A stretch of 10,116 bases of DNA from Clostridia bacterium (GCA_017630995.1 JAGBUD010000109.1:1-10116), one strand, 5' to 3'. Numbered from the stretch's first letter, positions 1-6,650 are shown. Numbers and translations are program-made. The notes: a model not told the origin generated them from the sequence alone.

Positions 1-672
1 GCATGTATTGCGAAGCAAAAATATAACAACGACGGCTAAAGCCGAGGCATCCTGCGATATTACAGTTGCTATCGCAACGCCCGAAACGCTCATTTTAAAC
101 GTCACAACGAAAAGAACGTTCAAAATAACGTTGATGATTCCGCTTGCCGCAAGTATTACAAGCGGAGTTTTGGAATCTCCCACCGAGCGAAGAATAGAGG
201 CGGCAAAATTATATATTGCTTGCGCGGGGATTCCTATGAGAATTATCTTCAAATAAAGTGCGGAATTCTCCATAAGCTCGTCGGGAACATTGAGAAGCCT
301 TAAAATAGGAACGTGAATAGCAAGTCCCAAAACCGTCATAGCAATGCCGAGCAAAACGGAGAATGCCATTGAAGTATGCACCGCGCGCGAAAGCGAATCG
401 TAATTTTTAGCTCCGTAGTATTGAGCAATCAGTATGCCGGCGCCAAGCGAAAAGCCGAGCATAAGGTTTATTATGGTGTTTGTAAGCGACCCTGTTGCAC
501 TTATTGCCGCAAGAGCAAGGTCGTCACCCGAAAACTGACCGACGACAACGTTGTCCGCAACACCGTAAAGAATCTGCAAAAGACCCGTGAGCATTATCGG
601 TATTGAGTAGGTTGTCAACCGCCAGAAAAGCGGTCCGCTTGTAAAATTCTTTTTTAGTGCTTTAGCTTGCAT
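1..672 (-). CDS. MATE family efflux transporter, N-terminal part (fourth gene of the MATE operon, cut by window edge)
   Basis: The minus-strand frame stays open for 224 codons from an ATG at 672-670 to the window edge, so the gene continues beyond position 1 and about half is missing. The translation begins MQAKALKKNFTSGPLFWRL and has the family's first-helix motif as YGVADNVVVGQFSGD (residues 36-50), then a loop SRAVHT (95-100) and IPAQAIYNFAASILRSVGDS (148-167). These align residue for residue with the three upstream paralogs, placing it in the YoeA-like branch of MATE (MOP superfamily) cation-coupled drug/toxin exporters of the cytoplasmic membrane. Its start overlaps the stop of the preceding gene by 11 bp. 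Only a weak, distant purine stretch (AAAGGAA, about 16 nt upstream) is seen, so translational coupling is likely. It differs from its siblings in having YGVAD instead of YNMAD and QDAS instead of QYAS. The substrate cannot be told from sequence. Confidence 0.93.
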   Translation of the reverse strand, partial: MQAKALKKNFTSGPLFWRLTTYSIPIMLTGLLQILYGVADNVVVGQFSGDDLALAAISATGSLTNTIINLMLGFSLGAGILIAQYYGAKNYDSLSRAVHTSMAFSVLLGIAMTVLGLAIHVPILRLLNVPDELMENSALYLKIILIGIPAQAIYNFAASILRSVGDSKTPLVILAASGIINVILNVLFVVTFKMSVSGVAIATVISQDASALAVVVIFLLRNTC

Positions 673-2077
673 TTTTTATTTCCGGCGTTCCTTTGGGCGA
701 AAATTTTTTTGTGAGCTTACGCCAAGCAACGAGAATCATTATGGTATACGGAATAATGGCAATCAACCACGAGATTGGGAATGATGCCATCAGCCAATTC
801 GCCGTGTCAAACGGTGCGTGGGGGAATATAAGATAAACCCAGCCGATTCTGAACGGAATCGCGCAGGAAAGCGAAATTATCATCGTCGCAATCGAATATT
901 TCATTCCGCGAAGAGAGGAGGACATAATATCCATCACTCCGCAAAGGAAATAAGTGTTGAGCAGTATCGTGAAAAACCCCTCTGCTATGGTAAGAATTTC
1001 CTCTATATTTTCATTGCCTGAGCCTATGTAAAGCGAGGCTATGGGGCGGCAGAATAAAAGTATTATTTGAGCAACGCCGAAAGAAATAACCGTGGTTTGT
1101 ATAAGCGAATAGAAAAATACTTTTTTGATTCTTTTAATGTTTCCCGCGCCGTAGTTTTGCGCGGTAAGAGCAAGGGTGCTTCTCGTGTATGAGGTTATGA
1201 GAGTAGATACTATACCGTCAACGCTCTGGACAACCGTTCTTGCATGTACCGTTGTTTTCGGGAAGGTATTAAAGGCTTTTGTAATAACGAGGTTAGAAAT
1301 TGCGAAGAGCGAGCTTTGTATGCCCGCGGGAAGCCCAACCTTAACGATGGATTTTAAAATTTTCCAATCCACACTAATCTTTTTGAAGAAAAATTTGCAA
1401 GCTCCCTTTTGCCTTGTCATAACAACGACAACCGCTATGGCAGACGCATACTGCGAAATTATCGTAGCAAGAGCAACTCCGTCGGCACCCATATCAAATG
1501 AAAGCACGAAGAAAAAGTTCAATATAACGTTGATAAGTCCCGACGTTCCAAGAATGTAAAGCGATGTTTTTGAATCACCTATGGAGCGAAGAATGGCGGC
1601 ACCGAAGTTATAAAGTATACTTGCGGGTATTCCAAGACATATAATTCGAAGATAAAGAATTGCCGTTTCGAGAAGCTCGGGCTTCGTTTCCATCAGAACG
1701 AGAATGGGGCGAGATATCGAAAAGCCGAATAGCGAAACGGTAAGACCTGCAAAAAGAGCAAGAGCAACTGCTGTGTGAATTGACTTCGAAAGTCTTTCGT
1801 TATCCTTTGCACCGAAATGTTGAGCAACTATAACGCCCGAACCCGCAGAAAAACCAAGCGCAAAATTTATTATACACGTCGAAACTATTGATGTTGAGCC
1901 TATTGCCGCAAGCGCGTCGGTGTCTGATGAAAACTGACCGACCACTATCTTGTCAGCCATGTTGTAGCTAACCTGCAAAAGTCCCGAAAGCATAAGCGGA
2001 ACCGCGAATAAAAACAGTCTTATAAATAGCGGACCCGTGGTGAAATCGCGCTTGTTAGTTTTGTTGATTGCGTTCAT
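662..2077 (-). CDS. MATE family efflux transporter (third gene of the MATE operon)
   Basis: A complete 471-residue membrane protein, the usual size for a 12-helix MATE exporter, which swaps Na+ or H+ for cationic or amphipathic drugs and toxins across the cytoplasmic membrane. Visible landmarks are FTTGPLFIRL (residues 12-21), YNMADKIVVGQFSSD (38-52) in helix 1, and GIPASILYNFGAAILRSIGD (149-168). The second half repeats the same architecture, as expected for the two-lobed fold (LRGMKYSIATMIISLSCAIPFRIGW near the C-terminus, given here as a landmark in two parts: LRGMKYSIATM and IISLSCAIPFRIGW). Its ATG overlaps the TGA of the upstream paralog as ATGA, and the sequence before it (GAGAAAAAA) is a poor ribosome site, so coupling is likely. 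It is the most divergent of the four in the loop after helix 2 (LSKSIHT instead of SRAVHT), which may mean a different substrate. Family assignment is firm; the substrate is unknown. Confidence 0.95.
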   Translation of the reverse strand: MNAINKTNKRDFTTGPLFIRLFLFAVPLMLSGLLQVSYNMADKIVVGQFSSDTDALAAIGSTSIVSTCIINFALGFSAGSGVIVAQHFGAKDNERLSKSIHTAVALALFAGLTVSLFGFSISRPILVLMETKPELLETAILYLRIICLGIPASILYNFGAAILRSIGDSKTSLYILGTSGLINVILNFFFVLSFDMGADGVALATIISQYASAIAVVVVMTRQKGACKFFFKKISVDWKILKSIVKVGLPAGIQSSLFAISNLVITKAFNTFPKTTVHARTVVQSVDGIVSTLITSYTRSTLALTAQNYGAGNIKRIKKVFFYSLIQTTVISFGVAQIILLFCRPIASLYIGSGNENIEEILTIAEGFFTILLNTYFLCGVMDIMSSSLRGMKYSIATMIISLSCAIPFRIGWVYLIFPHAPFDTANWLMASFPISWLIAIIPYTIMILVAWRKLTKKFSPKGTPEIKNAS

Positions 2078-3510
2078 TTTTTTCTCGTTTCTGTGTTTAC
2101 GTTGAGCTTAACTTGAGGTGCGGGCGGATTTGATAGCTTGACTTTAAGCTTTTTCTCTGCGATAAGCCTTGATATTCCGAGCATAAGTATGGTGGTAAGC
2201 CAAGAAACAGGGTAGCAAACCATAAGCCATATCGGAGAATCTATGAAAGGGAAAACGAAGAATATCCAAATTATTCTCGAGCCGCAAAGACCTATTACGT
2301 ACATCACCATCTGAAGAATGGAATATCCAATGCCGCGCAAGCAGCCCGACAAAACGGAAAGCACTCCGAATAGAAAATAGGTTGTGAGAAGAAGCGTTGA
2401 AAGGTCCTTTACGACCTCGAGTATGACGTTGACGTTCGTTGCGTCGTCGGGCATAAAGAGCATTGCGAGGGGCTGATTGAATATAAGCACAAACTGACCG
2501 ACGATAAAGCCAACCAGAATAACCTGAATCAAGGAATACAAAAGAACCTTGTGGATTCTCTTTCTGTTCTTCACACCGTAATTTTGAGCCGTGAACGTAA
2601 GGCAGGTCGTTGAATATCCTGCGCAAACGTGATAAACTATCGCGTCAATGTTATTCGTTATCGTGTATCCCGTGAACACGAATTCGTTGAATCCGCTCAT
2701 GCTGCTGACCAAAAGCACGTTCGATATGCTGAACATCGAGGACTGTATTCCTTGCGGAATTCCAAGGCGCAGCGAGCGCTTGAGAATGGGCAGGTCAATG
2801 CGCATTTTCTTAAACGAAAAAGCGTAGCAGGTGTTTTTTCTTAAGATAAGCACGAGTATTACTGCAACGGCGGAGGCATACTGCGAAGCAACCGTAGCAA
2901 GAGCAACGCCGCCAACCGTCATATGACAAACTATAACGAAAAAGAGGTTCAGCGCAACGTTCAAAAGTCCGGAGGAGGAGAGAATTATAAGGGGCGTTCT
3001 CGAATCTCCGACGTTTCTTAATATTGCCGCTGAGTAGTTGTATATCGAGGAAGCCGGAATACCGAATGCGAGTATTCGCACGTAAAGAATGGATTTATCA
3101 ATAAAGACGGGATTTATCTTCATGAGCGTGAGCGCAGGCTCCGCAACGAAGAAAAGAATCACACCGAAAGCTATTCCCGCAATCGAGGAAAACGTTATCG
3201 AGGTATGCACCGCGCGCGACACTCGCTCGTAATCCTTTGCACCGTACGAATGTGCAACAACTATGCCCGCGCCCGCGCCTATTCCCATAAACACGTTGGT
3301 AACAAGACCGGTGAGCGAGCCCGTCGCACCAACTGCGGCGAGGGCAAATTCATCACCCGAGAATTTTCCAACCACGATGTTGTCAGCCATATTGTAGCAT
3401 AGCTGCAAAAGTCCCGTGAGGATTATCGGTATAGTGAAGAGAATCATTTTGCCGAAGAGCGGGCCCGACGTAAAATCTCTTTTAGCTTTCATTTTTATTG
3501 CCGTACTCAT
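2074..3510 (-). CDS. MATE family efflux transporter (second gene of the MATE operon)
   Basis: A 478-residue MATE exporter if started at the ATG at 3510-3508. The frame can be extended upstream to a GTG at 3534. I prefer the ATG because AGGAAG lies 8 nt before it, and because the resulting start MSTAIKMKAKRDFTSGPLF resembles those of the sibling genes. Landmarks are YNMADNIVVGKFSGD (residues 39-53), VSRAVHT (97-103) and GIPASSIYNYSAAILRNVGD (150-169), followed by a C-terminal lobe with LRGIGYSILQMV. Unlike the siblings it ends in a longer hydrophilic tail (KLSNPPAPQVKLNVNTETRKK, split here as KLSNPPAPQV and KLNVNTETRKK) after the last helix. It follows the first MATE gene by 36 bp and overlaps the next by 4 bp (ATGA). 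Role inferred from the family: cation-driven export of drugs or toxic metabolites from the cytoplasm. Confidence 0.95.
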   Translation of the reverse strand: MSTAIKMKAKRDFTSGPLFGKMILFTIPIILTGLLQLCYNMADNIVVGKFSGDEFALAAVGATGSLTGLVTNVFMGIGAGAGIVVAHSYGAKDYERVSRAVHTSITFSSIAGIAFGVILFFVAEPALTLMKINPVFIDKSILYVRILAFGIPASSIYNYSAAILRNVGDSRTPLIILSSSGLLNVALNLFFVIVCHMTVGGVALATVASQYASAVAVILVLILRKNTCYAFSFKKMRIDLPILKRSLRLGIPQGIQSSMFSISNVLLVSSMSGFNEFVFTGYTITNNIDAIVYHVCAGYSTTCLTFTAQNYGVKNRKRIHKVLLYSLIQVILVGFIVGQFVLIFNQPLAMLFMPDDATNVNVILEVVKDLSTLLLTTYFLFGVLSVLSGCLRGIGYSILQMVMYVIGLCGSRIIWIFFVFPFIDSPIWLMVCYPVSWLTTILMLGISRLIAEKKLKVKLSNPPAPQVKLNVNTETRKK

Positions 3511-3518
3511 AGTAAAAA

Positions 3519-3524
3519 CTTCCT
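3519..3524 (-). promoter_or_regulatory. Ribosome binding site deciding the start of the second MATE gene
   Basis: AGGAAG on the minus strand lies 8 nt before the ATG at 3510. It supports that ATG over the upstream in-frame GTG at 3534, which has no comparable purine-rich site. Confidence 0.7.
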
Positions 3525-3546
3525 TTTTTTGCACCGTCAGAGCGAG

Positions 3547-4938
3547 TTAAGCGATATTGTCAAATATCTTTTTTAGCCTTATCCAAGCAAAAAGGAACAG
3601 AACGATAAGTGCAATTATTGTTATTGTCCACGATAAAGGATAGGAGAGAAGAAGCCCTGTGAGAGAATTGAGCTTTTCAAGCGGGAAGAATACGTATCGC
3701 CAGAAAATTCTGAACACGCATGCGCCCGTCAGCGAAATTATCATTGGGGATATAGAATATCCGAGTCCGCGCAGAACGCCCATAATAACTTCCATAACTC
3801 CGCATAGGAAATAGAACGTGAGCATTAGCTGGAGCATTTCTTTTGCCTTATCCATAACGAGAAGCTTGTTTTCCGCATCCTTTGATATGTAAAGGTTTAT
3901 GAGCTGGTCGGAGAAAAGAAGCTCAAGCTGGGATATCAAAATTCCAACGACGGTAACCCAGAAAAGAGAATAGAGAAGAGTTTTCCTTATTCGCTTGTGC
4001 TTCAACGCGCCGTAATTCTGCCCCGTGAACGTCATTGCCGCTTGATAGAAGCTGTTGCACGAGGTGTAGGTTATGGCGTCTATATTGTTGGTTATGGTGT
4101 AAGCCGTTATATAGCTTTCAATTCCGAATGAGTTAATGCCGTTCGTTATAACGACGTTTGAAATCGAGAAAAGGGAGCTTTGAATACCCGAGGGAATACC
4201 TATGCGAAGTATTCTGGAGAAAAGAGCCTTATCAAAGCAGATTTTCTTGAAGCTGAATTGATAGGGAGCGCCCCTCTTTCTTGCCAAAACGAAAATCGCA
4301 GAAACTGCAGAGAGATACTGTGCAATAATAGTCGCAAGGGCAACGCCCGCAACCGACATTCCAAAGCAAATAACGAAAACGAGGTTCAAAACAACGTTGA
4401 TGATTCCCGTTGCCGTAAGAATGAAGAGAGGTGTTTTCGAGTCGCCCGTCGAGCGAAGAATCGAGGAAGCGAAGTTATATACCGATGAGGCGGGAAGACC
4501 GAGGCAAATTATTCTGAAATAAAGGGTTGCCGATTCGAGAAGCTTATCTTGAGTTCCTATAAAATCAAGAGCGGGGCGGGAAATTATAAGTCCAATAAGA
4601 GCAAGCGCAACGCCCGCAATCAGCGAGAAAAGAAGCGCCGTATGCACCGCGCGCGAAACGTCGTTATCGCGTCTTGCACCGTAGCATTGAGCAACGACAA
4701 CGCCCGTACCTGCCGCAATTCCGATAATAAGCGCGAGCATAAGGTTGCTGAACGATGTGGTTGAGCCAACCGCACCGAGAGCATTCGGGTCGCCCGAAAA
4801 CTGACCGACGACGATATTGTCCGCCATATTGTAAAGTATCTGCAAAACTCCCGTTGCCATAATAGGAAGAGCAAACAGAAAGATTCTGAAAAACATCGGT
4901 CCTTCGGTGAAATTTCTTGTCTTTGTTTTGTTTAGCAT
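3547..4938 (-). CDS. MATE family efflux transporter (first gene of the MATE operon)
   Basis: A 463-residue, full-length MATE (YoeA-like) exporter and the promoter-proximal gene of the array. It begins MLNKTKTRNFTEGPMFFRIF and carries YNMADNIVVGQFSGD (residues 36-50). Asp40 sits in helix 1 where DinF-type MATE proteins have a cation-binding acid; this correspondence is from motif position only. VSRAVHT (94-100) and LPASSVYNFASSILRSTGDS (148-167) follow. The second MatE lobe runs roughly from residue 247 to 412 (GIPSGIQSSLFSISN, LRGLGYSISPMI, CVFRIFW). The ATG is preceded 7 nt upstream by AAAAGG, a fair ribosome site, and the promoter at 4997-5025 gives a leader of about 50 nt. Since it heads the operon and has the best translation signal, it is probably the most expressed copy. 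The substrate is not predictable. Confidence 0.96.
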   Translation of the reverse strand: MLNKTKTRNFTEGPMFFRIFLFALPIMATGVLQILYNMADNIVVGQFSGDPNALGAVGSTTSFSNLMLALIIGIAAGTGVVVAQCYGARRDNDVSRAVHTALLFSLIAGVALALIGLIISRPALDFIGTQDKLLESATLYFRIICLGLPASSVYNFASSILRSTGDSKTPLFILTATGIINVVLNLVFVICFGMSVAGVALATIIAQYLSAVSAIFVLARKRGAPYQFSFKKICFDKALFSRILRIGIPSGIQSSLFSISNVVITNGINSFGIESYITAYTITNNIDAITYTSCNSFYQAAMTFTGQNYGALKHKRIRKTLLYSLFWVTVVGILISQLELLFSDQLINLYISKDAENKLLVMDKAKEMLQLMLTFYFLCGVMEVIMGVLRGLGYSISPMIISLTGACVFRIFWRYVFFPLEKLNSLTGLLLSYPLSWTITIIALIVLFLFAWIRLKKIFDNIA

Positions 4939-4996
4939 AGCCTCGCCTTTTCAAAATTATGATTTATAATTATATATTTTTACATAAACCCAATTC

Positions 4997-5025
4997 ATTA
5001 TAGACCTTTTCGACCCTTTAGTCAA
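4997..5025 (-). promoter_or_regulatory. SigA-type promoter of the MATE operon
   Basis: On the minus strand, TTGACT (5025-5020) and TATAAT (5002-4997) are separated by exactly 17 nt, one mismatch from the full housekeeping consensus. Transcription would start near 4990, leaving a leader of about 50 nt before the first MATE gene. This is the only strong promoter seen for the four genes, which supports a single transcript. An inverted repeat overlaps the -35 (see the separate entry). Confidence 0.85.
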
Positions 5026-5038
5026 TGTGCATTTTGAC
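5021..5038. promoter_or_regulatory. Candidate operator overlapping the -35 of the MATE promoter
   Basis: Arms GTCAA (5021-5025) and TTGAC (5034-5038) form an inverted repeat around TGTGCATT, itself partly symmetric (AATG-TG-CATT). One arm is the -35 hexamer, so a dimeric repressor binding here would block RNA polymerase. MarR- and TetR-type repressors commonly control efflux genes this way, but no such regulator gene lies in the window. The repeat is short, so chance is possible. Confidence 0.4.
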
Positions 5039-5042
5039 CTAA

Positions 5043-5080
5043 AAATAAATATTTATTTGTGTAATATTTACAAAATATTA
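5043..5080. repeat. Two AT-only palindromes in the divergent intergenic region
   Basis: AAATAAAT followed directly by ATTTATTT (5043-5058) is a perfect 16-bp palindrome. Four bases later TAATATTT-ACA-AAATATTA (5062-5080) has perfect 8-bp arms. Both lie upstream of the MATE -35 (5020-5025) and about 95 nt upstream of the opposing promoter at 5173. They could be an UP-element-like or protein-binding site. In such AT-rich DNA some palindromes arise by chance. The remainder of 4939-5228, apart from the two promoters, shows no gene or RNA that I recognise. Confidence 0.45.
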
Positions 5081-5172
5081 AGGTAATAAAAACAAAGTGA
5101 ATGAAAGAAAAATGCTTCCTCTCTTTTGCGGCGAATAAAAACGAAAAAAAGAAGAAAAATAACATACACGTC

Positions 5173-5201
5173 TTGAAAAAATAGGCGGAAAAGTGTATAA
5201 T
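5173..5201 (+). promoter_or_regulatory. SigA-type promoter for the 80-residue gene (and possibly the EamA gene)
   Basis: TTGAAA (5173-5178) and TATAAT (5196-5201) are spaced by 17 nt, giving a start near 5208 and a leader of about 20 nt before the ATG at 5229. It points away from the MATE operon, so the region is a divergent promoter pair. Confidence 0.75.
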
Positions 5202-5228
5202 AAATATTAATGCGAAAGAGAACAAAAT

Positions 5229-5471
5229 ATGAGGAAAACCATTTGCAATATTGAATACGACACCGAGCGCGCTGTCGAGATATACAAAAAGACCTCGGGA
5301 AACCACGGTGACCCCGAGGGATATGAGGAATGTCTTTACAGAACGGAGGACGGACGGTATTTTCTTTATACCAACGGCGGCGAGAAGTCGAAATATTCGG
5401 AGGAGAATATAAAGAGAATGTCGCGCGAGCGTGCAGAGGCGTGGCTTTCCGAGACAAAAAACAGAGGTTGA
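5229..5471 (+). CDS. Small hypothetical protein, 80 residues
   Basis: A short soluble, charged protein with no signal peptide or membrane segment. It starts at an ATG about 9 nt after a purine-rich GAAAGAGA, immediately downstream of a good promoter, and ends just before a hairpin, so it looks like a real gene. The middle reads EECLYRTEDGRYFLYTNGGE (residues 33-52), then KSKYSEENIKRMSRERAEAW (53-72). The pattern LY-x(4)-G-x-(Y/F)-FLY-x(2)-GG-x(2)-S-x-Y, followed by a helix with EA-W, resembles small Clostridia proteins that I recall being annotated as hypothetical, often near mobile or plasmid genes. That likeness is from memory and unverified. I do not know the function. A longer ORF on the opposite strand (5022-5678) is low-complexity and rejected as a gene. 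Confidence 0.75.
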   Translation: MRKTICNIEYDTERAVEIYKKTSGNHGDPEGYEECLYRTEDGRYFLYTNGGEKSKYSEENIKRMSRERAEAWLSETKNRG

Positions 5472-5475
5472 TAAA

Positions 5476-5510
5476 AAATCGCCCGAGGCGGTAATGCGTT
5501 TGGGCGATTT
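5476..5510 (+). terminator. Hairpin between the 80-residue gene and the EamA gene; weak terminator or attenuator
   Basis: AAATCGCCC (5476-5484) pairs perfectly with GGGCGATTT (5502-5510) around a 17-nt loop. It lies 5 bp after the stop of the small gene and 29 bp before the EamA start. The downstream tract (ATTTACTTTTG) is an imperfect T-run, so termination may be partial, letting some transcripts read into the transporter gene. No separate promoter for the transporter is evident. Confidence 0.6.
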
Positions 5511-5539
5511 ACTTTTGAAACTCGAAAGGTGAGGTAAAA

Positions 5540-6493
5540 ATGAAAAAGAGCTTGTTTTCAAATCCCATAATTTTAGTATTGGTGGCAATGATTTGCTGCG
5601 CCCTTTGGGGAAGCGCAACCCCCGCGATAAAAACGGGATATAACCTTTTTGAAATAGAATCGCGCGACGTTGCGTCAATTGTGCTTTTTGCGGGAACGCG
5701 ATTTTTCTTTGCGGGAATATTCACCGTAATAATTTTCTCGATTTCGGGAAGAAAATTCCTATATCCCAAGCGTGAAAACATAACCAAAATACTCACGGTC
5801 AGCGTTTTCCAAACGATTTTGCAGTACATATTCTTCTATCTCGGACTTGCGTTCACAACGGGAGTCAAGGGAACTGTTGCAAGCGGCTCGGGCGCGTTTT
5901 TCGCGGTTATCATCGCTTGTCTTATATATAAGCAAGAAAAGCTCACCTTCAAAAAGGTTGCGGCTTGCGTTATCGGATTCGTCGGAATTCTCGTTATGAA
6001 TATTGATTCGCTCGGATTCAAGGAAGATATGATTATCGACCTTATGGGCGTCGGATTCGTTCTTATCTCAACCGTGTCCTCGTCGTTCTCTTCGGTGCTT
6101 ATCAAGAAATATTCGGCAAGCGAAAATCCCGTTGTTATAAGCGGATATCAGTTCATTGTCGGTGGCGCCTTTATGGCGGCGGTTGGATTTATATTCGGCG
6201 GCAGAATCAATTTCTTAAACCTCCCCGGAATTTTGGACCTTGTTTATCTCGCGCTCCTTTCCGCCGTTGCGTATTCGCTTTGGGGAATACTTTTGAAGCA
6301 CAACCCCGTATCCCGTGTAACAGTTTTCAACTTTATGACCCCCATTTTCGGCGTTCTTCTAACCCTCATTCTTCTTCCGAGTGAGGATAGCAAGGTTCGT
6401 CCCTTGAACCTCGTGATAACCCTCGTTCTCATATCCCTCGGAATTTTTCTTCTGAACTATAAGCGTTCGCAAAAGCAGAACGGTGATAAATAA
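5540..6493 (+). CDS. EamA/DMT superfamily transporter
   Basis: A 317-residue hydrophobic protein with two tandem EamA repeats (about residues 13-154 and 168-305), predicted to form ten membrane helices as in the drug/metabolite transporter superfamily (RhaT/YdcZ/PecM-like carriers). Repeat 1 opens with ALWGSATPAIKTGY (21-34), the usual helix-1 signature, and contains the helix-3/4 motif GLAFTTGVKGTVASGSGAFF (102-121). Repeat 2 contains SSVLIKKYS (184-192) and AYSLWGILLKHNPVSRVTVF (244-263), the helix 8-9 region. The tail KRSQKQNGDK is positively charged and probably cytoplasmic. The ATG follows GGTGAGG by 5 nt. Members export amino acids, nucleosides or other metabolites, or import them; direction and substrate cannot be decided here. 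A strong terminator follows. Confidence 0.93.
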   Translation: MKKSLFSNPIILVLVAMICCALWGSATPAIKTGYNLFEIESRDVASIVLFAGTRFFFAGIFTVIIFSISGRKFLYPKRENITKILTVSVFQTILQYIFFYLGLAFTTGVKGTVASGSGAFFAVIIACLIYKQEKLTFKKVAACVIGFVGILVMNIDSLGFKEDMIIDLMGVGFVLISTVSSSFSSVLIKKYSASENPVVISGYQFIVGGAFMAAVGFIFGGRINFLNLPGILDLVYLALLSAVAYSLWGILLKHNPVSRVTVFNFMTPIFGVLLTLILLPSEDSKVRPLNLVITLVLISLGIFLLNYKRSQKQNGDK

Positions 6494-6498
6494 TTTTA

Positions 6499-6530
6499 GG
6501 CGCGAATCGGCAAGATTCGCGCCCTTTTTT
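6499..6530 (+). terminator. Intrinsic terminator after the EamA gene
   Basis: A perfect 10-bp stem, GGCGCGAATC (6499-6508) and GATTCGCGCC (6514-6523), with a 5-nt loop GGCAA, is followed by C and six T. It starts 5 bp after the transporter's stop codon and insulates the next operon. Confidence 0.95.
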
Positions 6531-6543
6531 AGTATTTTGCTGA

Positions 6544-6584
6544 TTTGTATGATTTTACCAACGCGTATGCACAAAGCATACAAA
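6544..6584. promoter_or_regulatory. Upstream inverted repeats before the gntR promoter (candidate distal operator)
   Basis: TTTGTATG (6544-6551) and CATACAAA (6577-6584) are perfect 8-bp inverted arms, and a second inverted pair GTATGC (6565-6570) / GCATAC (6576-6581) is nested on the right. The TTGTAT core is the same as in the operator overlapping the -10 (6620-6649), suggesting that the same regulator binds both sites. The nested pair could also form a small hairpin. Confidence 0.45.
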
Positions 6585-6598
6585 GATTTTAATAACTA

Positions 6599-6628
6599 TT
6601 GACAATGGTATGGACTTTATTGTATTAT
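6599..6628 (+). promoter_or_regulatory. SigA-type promoter of the gntR-ABC operon
   Basis: A perfect TTGACA (6599-6604) is followed after 18 nt by TATTAT (6623-6628), or after 16 nt by TGTATT (6621-6626). Transcription would start near 6635, giving a leader of about 30 nt that holds the GGAGGG ribosome site. No other promoter is evident before 9700. Confidence 0.8.
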
Positions 6629-6649
6629 TGTGGTAGAACAGTAATACAA
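6620..6649. promoter_or_regulatory. Candidate autoregulatory operator overlapping the gntR -10
   Basis: TTGTATTA (6620-6627) and TAATACAA (6642-6649) are perfect 8-bp inverted arms 14 nt apart. The left arm overlaps the -10 box and the right arm abuts the ribosome site at 6651. GntR/YtrA-type repressors commonly bind inverted repeats in their own promoters, so this is the most likely target of the regulator encoded directly downstream. Confidence 0.6.
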
Positions 6650-6650
6650 A

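Noticed and set aside
662..672. Possible frameshift joining the third and fourth MATE genes
   Set aside because: Each protein has its own proper N-terminus (FT-GP-F motif) and the upstream one a normal C-terminus, so the 11-bp overlap is ordinary operon packing.
2144..2626. 160-codon minus-strand open frame inside the second MATE gene
   Set aside because: It lies wholly within a clear MATE coding region on the same strand in another frame, and its translation is basic and without family motifs.
374..4656. Spaced repeats in the left half as a CRISPR array or mobile element
   Set aside because: The repeats lie at homologous positions within paralogous coding genes and are thousands of bases apart; no transposase or terminal repeats were seen.
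5472..5539. Possible riboswitch before the EamA transporter
   Set aside because: Only 68 bp are present, holding a single simple hairpin; there is no room for an aptamer and no conserved riboswitch core.
5022..5678. 218-codon open frame on the minus strand
   Set aside because: It overlaps the small gene, the EamA start and both promoters, has low-complexity Phe/Lys-rich sequence and no ribosome site, and is the shadow of AT-rich DNA.
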